DNA from: Pleurodeles waltl
Taxonomy: Eukaryota; Chordata; Amphibia; Caudata; Salamandridae
Reading direction: 5' to 3'
NCBI RefSeq assembly: GCF_031143425.1
Contig: NC_090439.1
Coordinates: forward strand, 643,251,465-643,315,464
DNA length: 64,000 bases
In this document: positions 11,840 to 20,893 of the stretch, in pieces
How positions within the stretch are numbered: position 1 is the stretch's first letter
Layout: the number at the start of each line of letters is the position of its first letter
Made by a program: the position numbers and the translations under genes
The notes under the pieces: generated by a model
What the model saw: only the letters and a program-made list of their open reading frames with translations
Databases searched by the model: none
Told to the model about the DNA's origin: nothing

Positions 11840-12001
11840 AGTTTGTTTAGGAATTATGTTTATTTTATGCAATCAGATCTCTTTGGGGGGGTGGGTGTTA
11901 GTCGTATATATAATACTGTGTTATTTATCCATTTTATGTATTTATTCTTTTATGTGGACTTCTATTGAGTTCCGTATCATAATAAACTTGAAACTTGAAA
12001 C
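10243..12001 (+). mobile_element. 5'-truncated non-LTR retrotransposon (LINE)
   Basis: Flanked by a perfect 13-bp duplication (TTATAGAAAAGCC), which fixes both ends. The insert starts inside the reverse transcriptase (RT) gene, so endonuclease and any ORF1 are missing, as expected for aborted reverse transcription. It carries RT motifs, a C-terminal cysteine-histidine motif, a short 3' untranslated region and a tail of repeated TTGAAAC units (about 11,988-12,001) after an ATAATAAAC stretch. The short-tandem tail in place of poly(A) argues against L1. The RT and the terminal CxxC...H...C motif suggest an I/Jockey/CR1-like clade; I cannot fix the clade by eye. Confidence 0.93.
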
Positions 12002-12014
12002 TTATAGAAAAGCC
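12002..12014 (+). repeat. Right target-site duplication of LINE
   Basis: Exact copy of the 13-mer at 10,230-10,242, directly after the TTGAAAC tail. Confidence 0.9.
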
Positions 12015-12844
12015 CCAATGTAATCGGCACAAGGTGATTGGTTGTAGAAAATCGGACTCTGAATCTGTCATTTCCTTTTTCCAGTTCGTACTGGCAGAGA
12101 AACAGAAGCTCTGACCACAAAGGATAGCTGTGGAGGTCTTCTATAAAATGCATACGATCTATGCACATAATGGAGGCTTAACCTATTGGTGTACTTACCT
12201 GTTAGCATGGGCACCCAAGGTCTTCCTTCTCTTTCTTCTGGCGACGCACGGCCCCTTCTACTCCTTTCCCGCTATCTGACCCCTCTCTGTTGCTGCTTAT
12301 CAGAGCCCCATCACTCTGAAGAGTTGGCTAATGCATGCCATGCGTATCAACTCAAGTCATTTCTTTTTTTTTTAGGTACATTGTGTTGTTAGTTTGAAGT
12401 TTTGTTTTAAACAGTGTGATGGGCGATCAAAATGCGCACAGGCATTATTATTTATGACTCCCCTCGAGGATCACAATAATCTTGTGGGCATGGGCTGAAA
12501 AAATATGAGTGTGGGGTTTGGGGACGGTGCAGAATACCTCAGGCTTGCTAGTTGTATACCATGCCTAAAAAAAGCAGTAATGGTCTGCAGCGTAATGAGG
12601 CTGATAGGAAGACTGCCAAGTAGTCGGTGGGCACTTGGAGCATATATGTCCATGGCCTGATGTCATGTGACACTTATCATCTTAGGACAAATACAAGCTT
12701 ATTAATGTGTGCTAGGTAGGGTGAGACACATTTCCAGCATGTAGTTGGTGACATTTGAAGGGGTTTTCTGGACATTTAAGATATTTTTAGAGCTTCCTAT
12801 TCCTCAAAGGGGGTACTTTCTGACATTTATTTCTTCAGAATTCT
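12015..12844. other. unassigned intergenic DNA
   Basis: No gene or element recognised; short frames only. Confidence 0.5.
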
Positions 12845-13090
12845 TCATTACTTTGTTTTATTTGTGAGAAAGTGTCACTCTAAGTGTCACACATTTAGCC
12901 ATAGAATGTTACTCATAAGTACCCTGAAACCAAGACAATGTCACACATAAGCAATCTGTGAACTTGGCACCTATATATGTTTCCCTAGTCTTCATTGTTT
13001 GGTTTTGCTCACAAGAAAGTGGCACTCATAGTCATTGAAATGCCACTCACAATTATACTGAAATTATGAAAATGTCACACATAGAAATTG
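12845..13090 (+). repeat. Degenerate ~32-36-bp tandem repeat
   Basis: Loose copies of a unit like AATGTCACACATAAGCAATCTGAAACCA: for example AGTGTCACACATTTAGCC, AATGTTACTCATAAGTACCCTGAA, AATGTCACACATAAGCAATCTG, AATGTCACACATAGAAATTGAAACC. It is strongly diverged and lies directly beside the fold-back element that follows. Confidence 0.45.
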
Positions 13091-13176
13091 AAACCATCGC
13101 AAACTGGGAAAATGCTCTGTCTCCACCAGGGAGCCCACCTAAGCTGAACCAACCAGGGTTATATACATCACAACAT

Positions 13177-13627
13177 GGCCTTTTCCACAAATGTTTTACC
13201 ACGCAGTTTTTTACCACAAATATACCTTTACCACTCATGGAAAGTCTATTTAAGTTAATTATTATTAAGGTAAGTGATATATATATATATATATATTTAT
13301 ATATTATTAAGGTAAATTATATATATATATTTGGGGGAGACCTTCCAACCCCCCTTTTTTAATTACCCTTACCACCCAATACCCTTACATCCCTAAACCT
13401 TAAAACACCCTTACCACCCTATACCCCTACCCATCCCTGAACCCCTACCCTACCCAACCCTAACCTAACCCCCTTCCCTAGCCTTAAATATGTAATATAC
13501 ATATGTATATACATACATATATACACACAGAAAAACATTTATGCTTACCTTAAATTAAATAGATTTCCCATGTGTGGTAAAGTCATGAGTGATAAAATTT
13601 GCGTGGTACAAAATGCATGGTAAAGGC
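13177..13627. mobile_element. Fold-back (MITE-like) element with telomere-like core
   Basis: Imperfect terminal arms of roughly 85-98 bases: left 13,177-13,274 and right 13,543-13,627 (for example left CCTTTACCACTCATGGAAAG opposite right CCCATGTGTGGTAAAG; left TTATTAAGGTAAG opposite right CTTACCTTAAAT). TA-rich tracts sit inside each arm. The centre (13,337-13,488) is C-rich and built of variants of CCCTTACC, CCCTAAACC and CCCTAACC. No target duplication could be fixed. It is most simply a non-autonomous DNA transposon with an expanded simple-repeat interior. Confidence 0.65.
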
Positions 13628-13645
13628 ACTGCGTGGTAATTTCTG

Positions 13646-14203
13646 CATTTGAAAGGCTGTTTCCCTCAACCACACTGGCACAAAATTTGGAAAACAGTCA
13701 TATATTGTGATAATAGGTTACAAAACCTCTCAATAACTACCACAATAGCTGCCTCGTCCCTTCACAGCTTGAGTATGACAGACAACCTGAGAATTCTTCT
13801 CATTGGCTGATTATGAAAGACACAGTTCCTGAACCAGCCAATAACGAAATGGGCAAAGACCTAAAAGGGGCAGGGTGGAAGCTAAATATCAGCTGCTGCT
13901 TTGACCATGACCCTGCAAATGTAATGGCTGGCCCTGCCTGGTGGCTTTCTGTTTAGTAGGAAGACAGACCGCCACAGTGATAGCACAGTGTGGCCCAAAG
14001 CCCAGGCCCCACCTGATAAGAAGACCTAAAGCAGCAGAGAAAAAGCAAATGCAATAAGCATAGTGAGCGAGGGAGAAAGTGATCAGGTAAATGGTGTTTT
14101 ATGGGTGTAGGTCAGTACTTACAATGATAATATTATAAATACCTTGTTTTTAATATAGCACTTAGCACGTTTCTGCTTTTTGTATGTACTTGAATAGGTT
14201 GTT
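13646..14203. other. unassigned intergenic DNA
   Basis: No gene or clear repeat identified between the fold-back element and the hAT MITE. Confidence 0.5.
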
Positions 14204-14211
14204 ACTATTAC

Positions 14212-14368
14212 CAGTGGCGTAGCGTGGGTTGTCAGCACCCGGGGCAAGGCAAGTAATTTGCGCCCCCTAACCCGTGGATTTTAGCACTCGCGAGTGCGAG
14301 CGCGCCCCCCCCCAGATGTTGCGCCCGGTGCGGCCAGCCCCCCCTGCACCCCCCACGCTACGCCACTG
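14212..14368. mobile_element. hAT-type MITE, 157 bp
   Basis: Perfect 17-bp terminal inverted repeats, CAGTGGCGTAGCGTGGG (14,212-14,228) and its complement (14,352-14,368). They are flanked by a perfect 8-bp target duplication ACTATTAC at 14,204-14,211 and 14,369-14,376. An 8-bp duplication and CAGNGGCGTAGC-type ends are hallmarks of the hAT superfamily. The interior is GC-rich, with a CACTCGCGAGTGCGAGCGCG palindrome and a C9 run, and has no coding capacity. The conserved 8-bp duplication suggests a fairly recent insertion. Confidence 0.93.
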
Positions 14369-14376
14369 ACTATTAC

Positions 14377-14872
14377 CCAATTCAATCAACTAGTATCAAA
14401 ACGATGGATGGCTGAGTTAACCTTGTCACACCTTAAACGTTTGTCCTGCAGATCACAGCAAACGTTAGCTGTGCACTATTAACTCACTGAGTTGTCTTCA
14501 CGTTGACTCTGAGTTTTTGGCTGGTATATTAAGAGAATGTCCCTGTGTGTTGGAGGCTATGTGCATGCCTGTGTTTGTGTATGGCATACCTTGGAATTAA
14601 CTCGCTTATAGCCAGCTGAAAATCACAGACTTATGTCTGTGTCAAGAACAATGCTAACCATCAATTATTTGCAGTAAAAAATAAATAAACTATTTCAAGC
14701 TGACATTTGAGTGATAATTCCGCCTGAGATGGGTTGTCACCTGTTGATGAAGTTATCATTTTATTGGTCACAGAGGTAATTGTCTTGTTCTTCCAGTAAT
14801 AGAGAGGTTGTATGACATGTTTATCACAATATATAACTGTTTTCCCAAGCCTGTTTGATCGGCTCAGCATAG
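14377..14872. other. unassigned intergenic DNA
   Basis: No supported gene or repeat. Confidence 0.5.
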
Positions 14873-14877
14873 CTCTG

Positions 14878-15061
14878 TGTTATGATGTGGCTCGCGGCTG
14901 TATCTGTTTATTCTCGAGCCGCGAGCCTGGAATGTGGGTATGGCGTTCTCTCTCCCAGCAGTTGCTTGCTGACGGGGAAAGAGAGCGCCGCGTCCGAGAA
15001 GAGCTCTGCCAATAAACCGTATTTGTTCAAGTATGACGCTGTACGTGCATGCCTTATACCA
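14878..15061 (+). repeat. 5' LTR of the gypsy element
   Basis: Starts TGTTATGATGTGG and ends ATACCA. It contains an inverted repeat, GGCTCGCGGCTG against GAGCCGCGAGCC (about 14,890-14,931), and AATAAA at about 15,011-15,016 as probable polyadenylation signal. Confidence 0.9.
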
Positions 15062-15149
15062 CATGAGTCTAAAAAGGCTTAGACTCTTAGAGTTTAAAAA
15101 GGGTTAGAGCATGAACAAGAGGGGAGCTGTTGCGCCTTTGGGTTAAGTT

Positions 15150-16490
15150 ATGCATTGGAGCAAAGGTGCTGTGATAGAAACCGACTGGGATCTGGCTATG
15201 AAAGCAGATGAAGTTTTGTTGAGGGTTGTTGATTCGAAAAGGAAAGGTGGTAGGAGAGACAGTACTCTTCCGGCTTCGGTTCGGCCTTTCAACAAAGTGT
15301 TGGATGAACTTTCAGAAGTTGATGGTCGGATGATCAAGCGGGGGGAAAAGGTTGTTCTGCCTGCAGGTGTACGCAAATGTTTGTTTGATATTGCACACGA
15401 AGGTCGCCTGGGTCAGAAAATTACCAAAAGAAGATTGAGAATGGAGTTTTGGTGGCCTGGCATGGATGATGATGTGGTGAGATGGGCTGAGAGATGTTCT
15501 GAGTGTATTCAGAGTGGGAAACGGTTCAAAGTGGGACAGCAATCCGATGGGGGTAGCATAACTGATCCCGGTAAATCTTGGCATAATGTCTGCTTGGACT
15601 TCATTCGACCTTTGTCGGTATCGGTAGAGGAAGGAATTTTGCCCTGGTTATGGTGGACATGCAGTCCAAATGGCTCATTGTCAAGTTTATGTATGAGTTA
15701 CAATGTCTGCTACTATAAGTGTCTTAAGAGAGATTTTTGCGGAGGATGGGTTTCCAATGGTTTTGATTACAGATAATGGTACGCAGTTGACGTCTGAGGA
15801 GATGAAAGCCTTTTTAGACTCAAATGGTATAAGGCATGCACATACAGCGTTGTACAATCCTCGTGCCAATGATATAGTGGAACGGGATAACCGCATGATA
15901 AAGAGTGGGCTGCAATTGGCTGTGGTCAATGGTTTAGATGCTGGATCGATGATCTCGGAATTAGTGTGGGCATATCGCACCACGGAGAATATAACTTCTG
16001 GTAGAGTACCGTTTGTTGACATGGGAAGTAGGAAACCTGTCAGTAAACTCAGATCTTCATGGATGGAGAAATTGTTGGGAGGTTGTGGTGCATTCAGTGG
16101 GGACCTGGTGAGTGAAATGGGGTGTAACATCGTGAGGATTAAACCTGGTGACTGGGTGAAAATCAAATCGGGAAGAGTAAAAAAAAGGTCTTTGTAAGTT
16201 TTTAGGTCCGTTCAGAGTTCGTCAAGTACACAAGTAGCATGTTGTGCTTGAAAATGGTCAACGCTGGAATTTCAGGCGTGTTGCAAAATTTGCTTCTGCG
16301 TGGAGTGGGAGGAATGGAGAGAGGTGTGATGATTGTAGTGGATATATGTTGATGAAAGATGAAGATGTGACTGATCCTCGTGGTGGTGAAAGGGATCAGG
16401 GTGGTGGTGGAAGTGGTGATGCTAATGTTGGTGGATGTGATGTTGTTTCTACTGCTCATTCGGGTTCCATGAGAGCTTCTCTTGTGATCT
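15150..16490 (+). pseudogene. gypsy pol remnant: integrase with zinc-binding domain
   Basis: Integrase joins retrotransposon DNA to the host chromosome. The first stretch (15,150 on) has the N-terminal H2C2 zinc domain, about 15,393-15,510: AHEGRLG, then EFWWPGM and CSEC. The second zinc histidine is replaced by arginine. In the catalytic core I see the first acidic residue in LDFIRP (about 15,595), the second in TDNG (about 15,770) and the glutamate in NDIVERDNR (about 15,868-15,894). The reading frame shifts at least twice inside the core, near 15,620 and near 15,700, and again after about 16,200, where the C-terminal LENGQRWNFRRV segment (about 16,244) resumes. The combination of frameshifts and a lost zinc ligand makes it non-functional. 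Confidence 0.88.
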
Positions 16491-16713
16491 GAGTGTTAGG
16501 TCTCCTAGAACTTCTAGATTCAGAAGACCTTCTGTTTTTTTGAATGATTGTGTAACATGATGTAAATTTCTTTGTTTTTTTGTAGCTCTTGGCTGTAATT
16601 TTCTGTGTTTAGACTTTCTTGTGTTTTCCCTTTGTTGTAACTTGTTCTGAAAGGTTTTTTTTTCTGTTATTTAATTTTGGTGTTTTATTAGTGGGTGTTA
16701 ACGGAGAGGGATG

Positions 16714-16897
16714 TGTTATGATGTGGCTTGTGGCTGTATCTGTTTATTCTCGAGCCGCGAGCCTGGAATGTTGGTATGGCGTTCTCTCTCCCGGCAGTTG
16801 CTTACTGACGGGGAAAGAGATCGCCGCGTCCGAGAAGAGCTCTGCCAATAAACTGTATTTGTTCAAGTACGACGTTGTCCGTGATCGCATCTTTACA
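16714..16897 (+). repeat. 3' LTR of the gypsy element
   Basis: Same length as the 5' LTR, ending CTTTACA. Its AATAAA is at about 16,849. The first arm of the internal inverted repeat has decayed here (CTTGTGGC for CTCGCGGC). Confidence 0.9.
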
Positions 16898-16902
16898 CTC
16901 TG

Positions 16903-19204
16903 CCCTCTGTGTCAATAATATCTCTCCTACTTGTGGTATAGGTTTACTGCTTTAGACATGAGGGTGTGAGATCTTTGTAACTTTATATTTCCCCATCCTT
17001 TCCCTTTCAAGTAGATTTTGGTTGTTTGGTATCATTTAGTACCTACCTGAAAGAGACAAAGTGGATACATGGAAAATAGTGGATATATGTGAAGGGGGAA
17101 GTTTTATATTGTTTGAAAAATATTCAAGAAAACGTTAAATGCCTACTCTGTGGTTCATTCTTTAACAACTACCTATTTTCAGCTCATGAGTTAGATAAAT
17201 GACTATAATATGTACTATTTTGATGCTTCAAGCCCTCTGTGGCCACCTGCTTATGCTATTTAAGTTTGTTCACTTCACTCATTTACACTGCAGTTTGGGT
17301 TGTGCATGTATACTTCATCTGTTTGAAAACCGAACAGTCACACTGATGATGATACAAGAAACCATAGAGTAGAAAGAACAACTTTTCAGATGCCATTGTT
17401 TATAGTCATAAATGCCTCCCCCCTACAGTGAATGAAAAGTGGATCAAATATTGAATTTGCTAGTTAAAAAGTAAGTATATATTTATTTCGAATATTCTTA
17501 GGTATGATACACAGCTGATTTCACTATACTGTAAATGTTAACCAAGCTGGCACTGTTACTGTGATCTTTTATCAAACGTTGAGAATTGAGTCAATGTTTT
17601 TGAAGCCATATATACATTGGACAACTGCCATTGCCCAAAACATTTTTGTGGAATTAGAGTGTGCAACAAGGATGAAGGGATGTTCCCCACAGTGTTTCTC
17701 CTTTATTGGCTGCAATGGGCCTAATTGTATTAAGTAAGGCTACAAGCCAATATGTAGACGTGAGATATCCAAACCTTTCTGCTGACTCCTGACACCATCA
17801 GGACCAATAATCTCCTGGCCTATCTATTGCCCATGGTACCCATCCACTGTCCGTGACAGATATTTTGACACTAACATTATTCTGATGAAGGACTCGTCTT
17901 ATGAAAGCATCACAGCAGAGCTCCGGGATAAGACACTAGAAAGTGAGACCATGAAGGACTGTTCTCAATCAGGAATACCTTTATTTACTTGTAGCTGTTG
18001 CTGAGTGCAGGCCACGCCTGGTCAAGGGCTATATTCCTTTTCAGAATTTATGTCTGTAGCAACAACCGATGAAGGCCAACATAGCACTCTAGCAAGAGGC
18101 ATGCTTTATTCATCTCTGAGTAGCCTTTCTTAGAGGACTGCTAGAAGCAGAGCAGTGCTTTCACTGTCTTTTCGTAATAAAAGTATCAAACCTAGTGAGA
18201 AATATTGTTTCTTTAAATTGTTAATCACCATCTACAAGGATAAAAAGGTTTAGAGCTGGCAGCAGTAACCGTAGATCTGTATTGTAAAGTGTTATGAAAC
18301 CAACTGCCCTTGCATTTGCACTCATAATTCGCACTGAGACAGTTTAGCCAGAATTCCTTAGGAATGGAGGTCTGCGAGGAAAGAGCGAATGATGGGGTGT
18401 CAGATATTCATCACGGTCGCTATGGTGACTGGAATGCCAAGCTTACGTTGTTATTGAGAACATACTTTTACTATGGTGAATATATATCACAATTCACCAA
18501 ATTATAAAGAAAGACACAATTACTGCATCTTCTGAGAGGCAAAGAGCAGTTCTACTTAACATGTTATCTCTGAACTTTAACGCATATGATGCCTTAAAGC
18601 AAAAGTTACACTTTGAGTACTCTGTGGCTATGTACATAATATCTATATCCTAGGAAGGAATGCATTTGTGCCTTATAAATTAAAACATGTCAGAATAATT
18701 CTAATGATGCCTTAGAACAAGAAACATTCGTGCTGAGTCAGGGTTTTTGAAATGTACATTAACATAACTATAGGGAGGTAAAGTGGCGATCCACTGTTCA
18801 TTAAAATAACCCCTGTAACGAGGAAAACAAGAAAAGGGTCCGCAAACCATTTAGGGTTTTGTTAGCTGGATGGAAAACGTGGCATGATGTATCTAGTGTT
18901 ATTCTACCACTAGTGTGGGATTTTTAGTCCTGGTACAATTCGCGGAACAACAATTCATTCTCATCTACTTATTAGTTGTGATGTTCAGGTAAAGGCATAT
19001 TCGGGTGCATTGCAGAAATTATGCTTTTTTAAGCTTCTCCGCACAGAAATCACATTTTGGCCTTTTTTTAAACCACTGTTCAGGCACCATCCGGCCCATA
19101 TACATGAGGGTGTAAGCACAACGTCTCTCTTTTTCTAAGCTTCCCAGAGACATTAATACATCACCTGCAGAAGACAAGAAACAGAGGGAGAAGTCAAGAT
19201 TCAT
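16903..19204. other. unassigned intergenic DNA
   Basis: About 2.3 kb with no recognised element. Short frames only, none with a known motif. Confidence 0.45.
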
Positions 19205-19640
19205 GGTATGGGTTTACCTTCCTTCATGGTACGGGTTTCTCTGTTCTTCACGATACAGATTCTCCGTTCTTCACGGTACAGGTTTGCCTTTTGTTCATCA
19301 TACAGGTTCTCTGTTCTTCATGGTCATGGTACGGGTTATCTGTTCTTCATGATACGGGTTGACTGTTCTTCACAGTACAGGTTTGCCTTTTCTGCATGGT
19401 ACAGGTTCTCTGTTCTTCATGGTACAGATTCTCTGTTCTTCGTGGTACTGGTTCTCTGTACTTTGCGGTACAAGTTTTCCTTTTCTTCACAGTACTGGTT
19501 CACTGTTCTTCGTAGTACTGGCTCACTGTTCTTAATAGCACTTCCTTACTATTCTTGACGGTACTGGCTCACCGTTCTTCACGGTTCTGGTTCAGGGTTC
19601 TTCGCTCTACTGGCTCTGCATGTTTCTCACGTGGCACGTT
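19205..19640 (+). repeat. ~23-bp minisatellite (TTCTTCATGGTACAGGTTCTCTG)
   Basis: About 18-19 degenerate head-to-tail copies of a unit built on TTCTTCAYGGTACNGG followed by TTCTCTG. Most variation is in the three positions after GGTAC and in the last pentamer. The 116-codon plus-strand frame across it is a by-product of the repeat and not a gene. Confidence 0.88.
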
Positions 19641-19760
19641 GATGCAAAATCTGTGCGTTTATGAGACTCTGTTGTCCCATTATAGTTCAAGAATGCTCAG
19701 GTCTGCCAATTCTGGTTCCTCAATCCATAAAAGATTTCATTGTGTACGATATGAAACTAT

Positions 19761-20390
19761 GGGGGTCATTCTAAGTCTGGTGGGCGGCGGAGGCCGCCCG
19801 CCAGACTTCCCCCTCCAAAATACCGATCCGCGGTCGAAAGACCGCTGAGGGTATTTTGGGATTTGCCTTGGGCTGGCGGGCGACCGCCAAAAGGCCGCCC
19901 GCCAGCCCAGGGCAAATCATCCTTCCCACAAGGACGCCGGCTCAGAATTGAGCCGGCGGAGTGGGAAGGTGCGACGGGTGCAGTGGCACCCGTCGCGTAT
20001 TTCAGTGTCTGCAAAGCAGACACTGAAATACAAAGTGGGGCCCTCTTACGGGGGCCCCTGCAGTGCCCATGCCATTGGCATGGGCACTGCAGGGGCCCCC
20101 AGGGGCCCCGCGGCACCCCATACCGCCATCCTGTTCCTGGCGGGAGACCCGCCAGGAACAGGATGGCGGTATGGGGTGTCAGAATCCCCATGGCGGCGGA
20201 GCGCGCTCCGCCGCCATGGAGGATTCACATGGGCAGCGGAAAACCGGCGGGAGACCGCCGGTTTTCCGCATCTGACCGCGGCCGAACCGCCACGGTCAGA
20301 ATGCCCTGCGGGGCACCGCCGGCCTGTCGGCGGTGCTCCCGCCGACCCTGGCCCCGGCGGTCTCTGACCGCCGGGGTCAGAATGACCCCC
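19761..20390. mobile_element. 630-bp hairpin-chain transposon (Harbinger-like MITE?)
   Basis: Ends are inverted: GGGGGTCATTCT at 19,761 and AGAATGACCCCC ending 20,390. Between them lies an almost unbroken series of hairpins: 19,773-19,808; 19,815-19,859; 19,860-19,918; 19,921-19,969; 19,971-19,996; 19,997-20,031 (perfect 16-bp arms); 20,051-20,099 (perfect 24-bp arms); 20,114-20,178 (perfect 31-bp arms, 3-base loop); 20,182-20,226; 20,236-20,269 (perfect 15-bp arms); 20,271-20,300; 20,313-20,336; 20,352-20,376 (perfect 11-bp arms). It is very GC-rich in an AT-rich setting. No target duplication is certain (left flank TAT, right flank AAA). The terminal sequence recalls Harbinger-type elements said to be abundant in newts; that class is inference. 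The open frames inside are forced by the palindromes and are not genes. Confidence 0.85.
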
Positions 20391-20888
20391 AAAGTGAATT
20401 AGCTTTAGAGGATGCTTTGCATGGGGAGGAAATTAGGAGCTAACACCCAATCCAATGTGGCAAGTTCATCAAAGCCCAAATAAGTTGTAGGACTGGACTG
20501 ACCAGTCTGTCACTTGTTCATTTTGGCAACTGGCTGCATGCTTGGATGCTGCTTTCAGAACAAGATGGGCTCCCAGGACCACAACATAAAGCCCCCATAG
20601 CCCCTTTCTAATCGTGACCTCTTACAATTTCGGGCTTGTTTCAATATTTTTGTGTGAGCTGATTTTGTGTCCACTTCATCGCTGCAGGTTTTTCGTAGAA
20701 CGTCCACAGACTGAAGGGCATGGAATACATGCCAGCAGTAATAAAACCCAACAACCCTCAAACAAGATAAGCACATCAATCCTCTTTCAATTGGAGTAAC
20801 ATATAAAACGCAATATCGGTGAACTCACAATCCTTCACTGCACCAAAATATATGAAAAAGTTCTAGTAATTTGAAAACCGAAATGTGC
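20391..20888. other. unassigned intergenic DNA
   Basis: No gene or repeat recognised. Confidence 0.5.
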
Positions 20889-20893
20889 CTGAT

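Larger units (their letters stand above)
14878..16897 (+). mobile_element. Ty3/gypsy LTR retrotransposon, internally deleted
   Basis: Two 184-bp direct LTRs (14,878-15,061 and 16,714-16,897) with TG...CA ends are flanked by a perfect 5-bp target duplication CTCTG (14,873-14,877; 16,898-16,902). The 1.65-kb interior contains only the integrase end of pol; gag, protease, reverse transcriptase and RNase H are gone. A polypurine tract GGAGAGGGA (16,703-16,711) precedes the 3' LTR, and no standard tRNA primer-binding site follows the 5' LTR. The LTRs differ at about ten sites over the first ~166 bases and more in the last ~16, so the insertion is not young. It could have moved only with proteins from a complete relative, or was deleted after insertion. 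Confidence 0.93.

Noticed and set aside
13337..13488. True interstitial telomere array
   Set aside because: Units are too irregular (CCCTTACC, CCCTACCC, CCTAACCC) for a TTAGGG array; kept only as telomere-like.
19208..19558. 116-codon frame with repeated Phe/Ser/Leu
   Set aside because: Generated by the 23-bp minisatellite.
19766..20402. Several GC-rich frames of 60-179 codons on both strands
   Set aside because: Palindromic hairpins give mirrored Pro/Gly/Arg frames on both strands; no domain.
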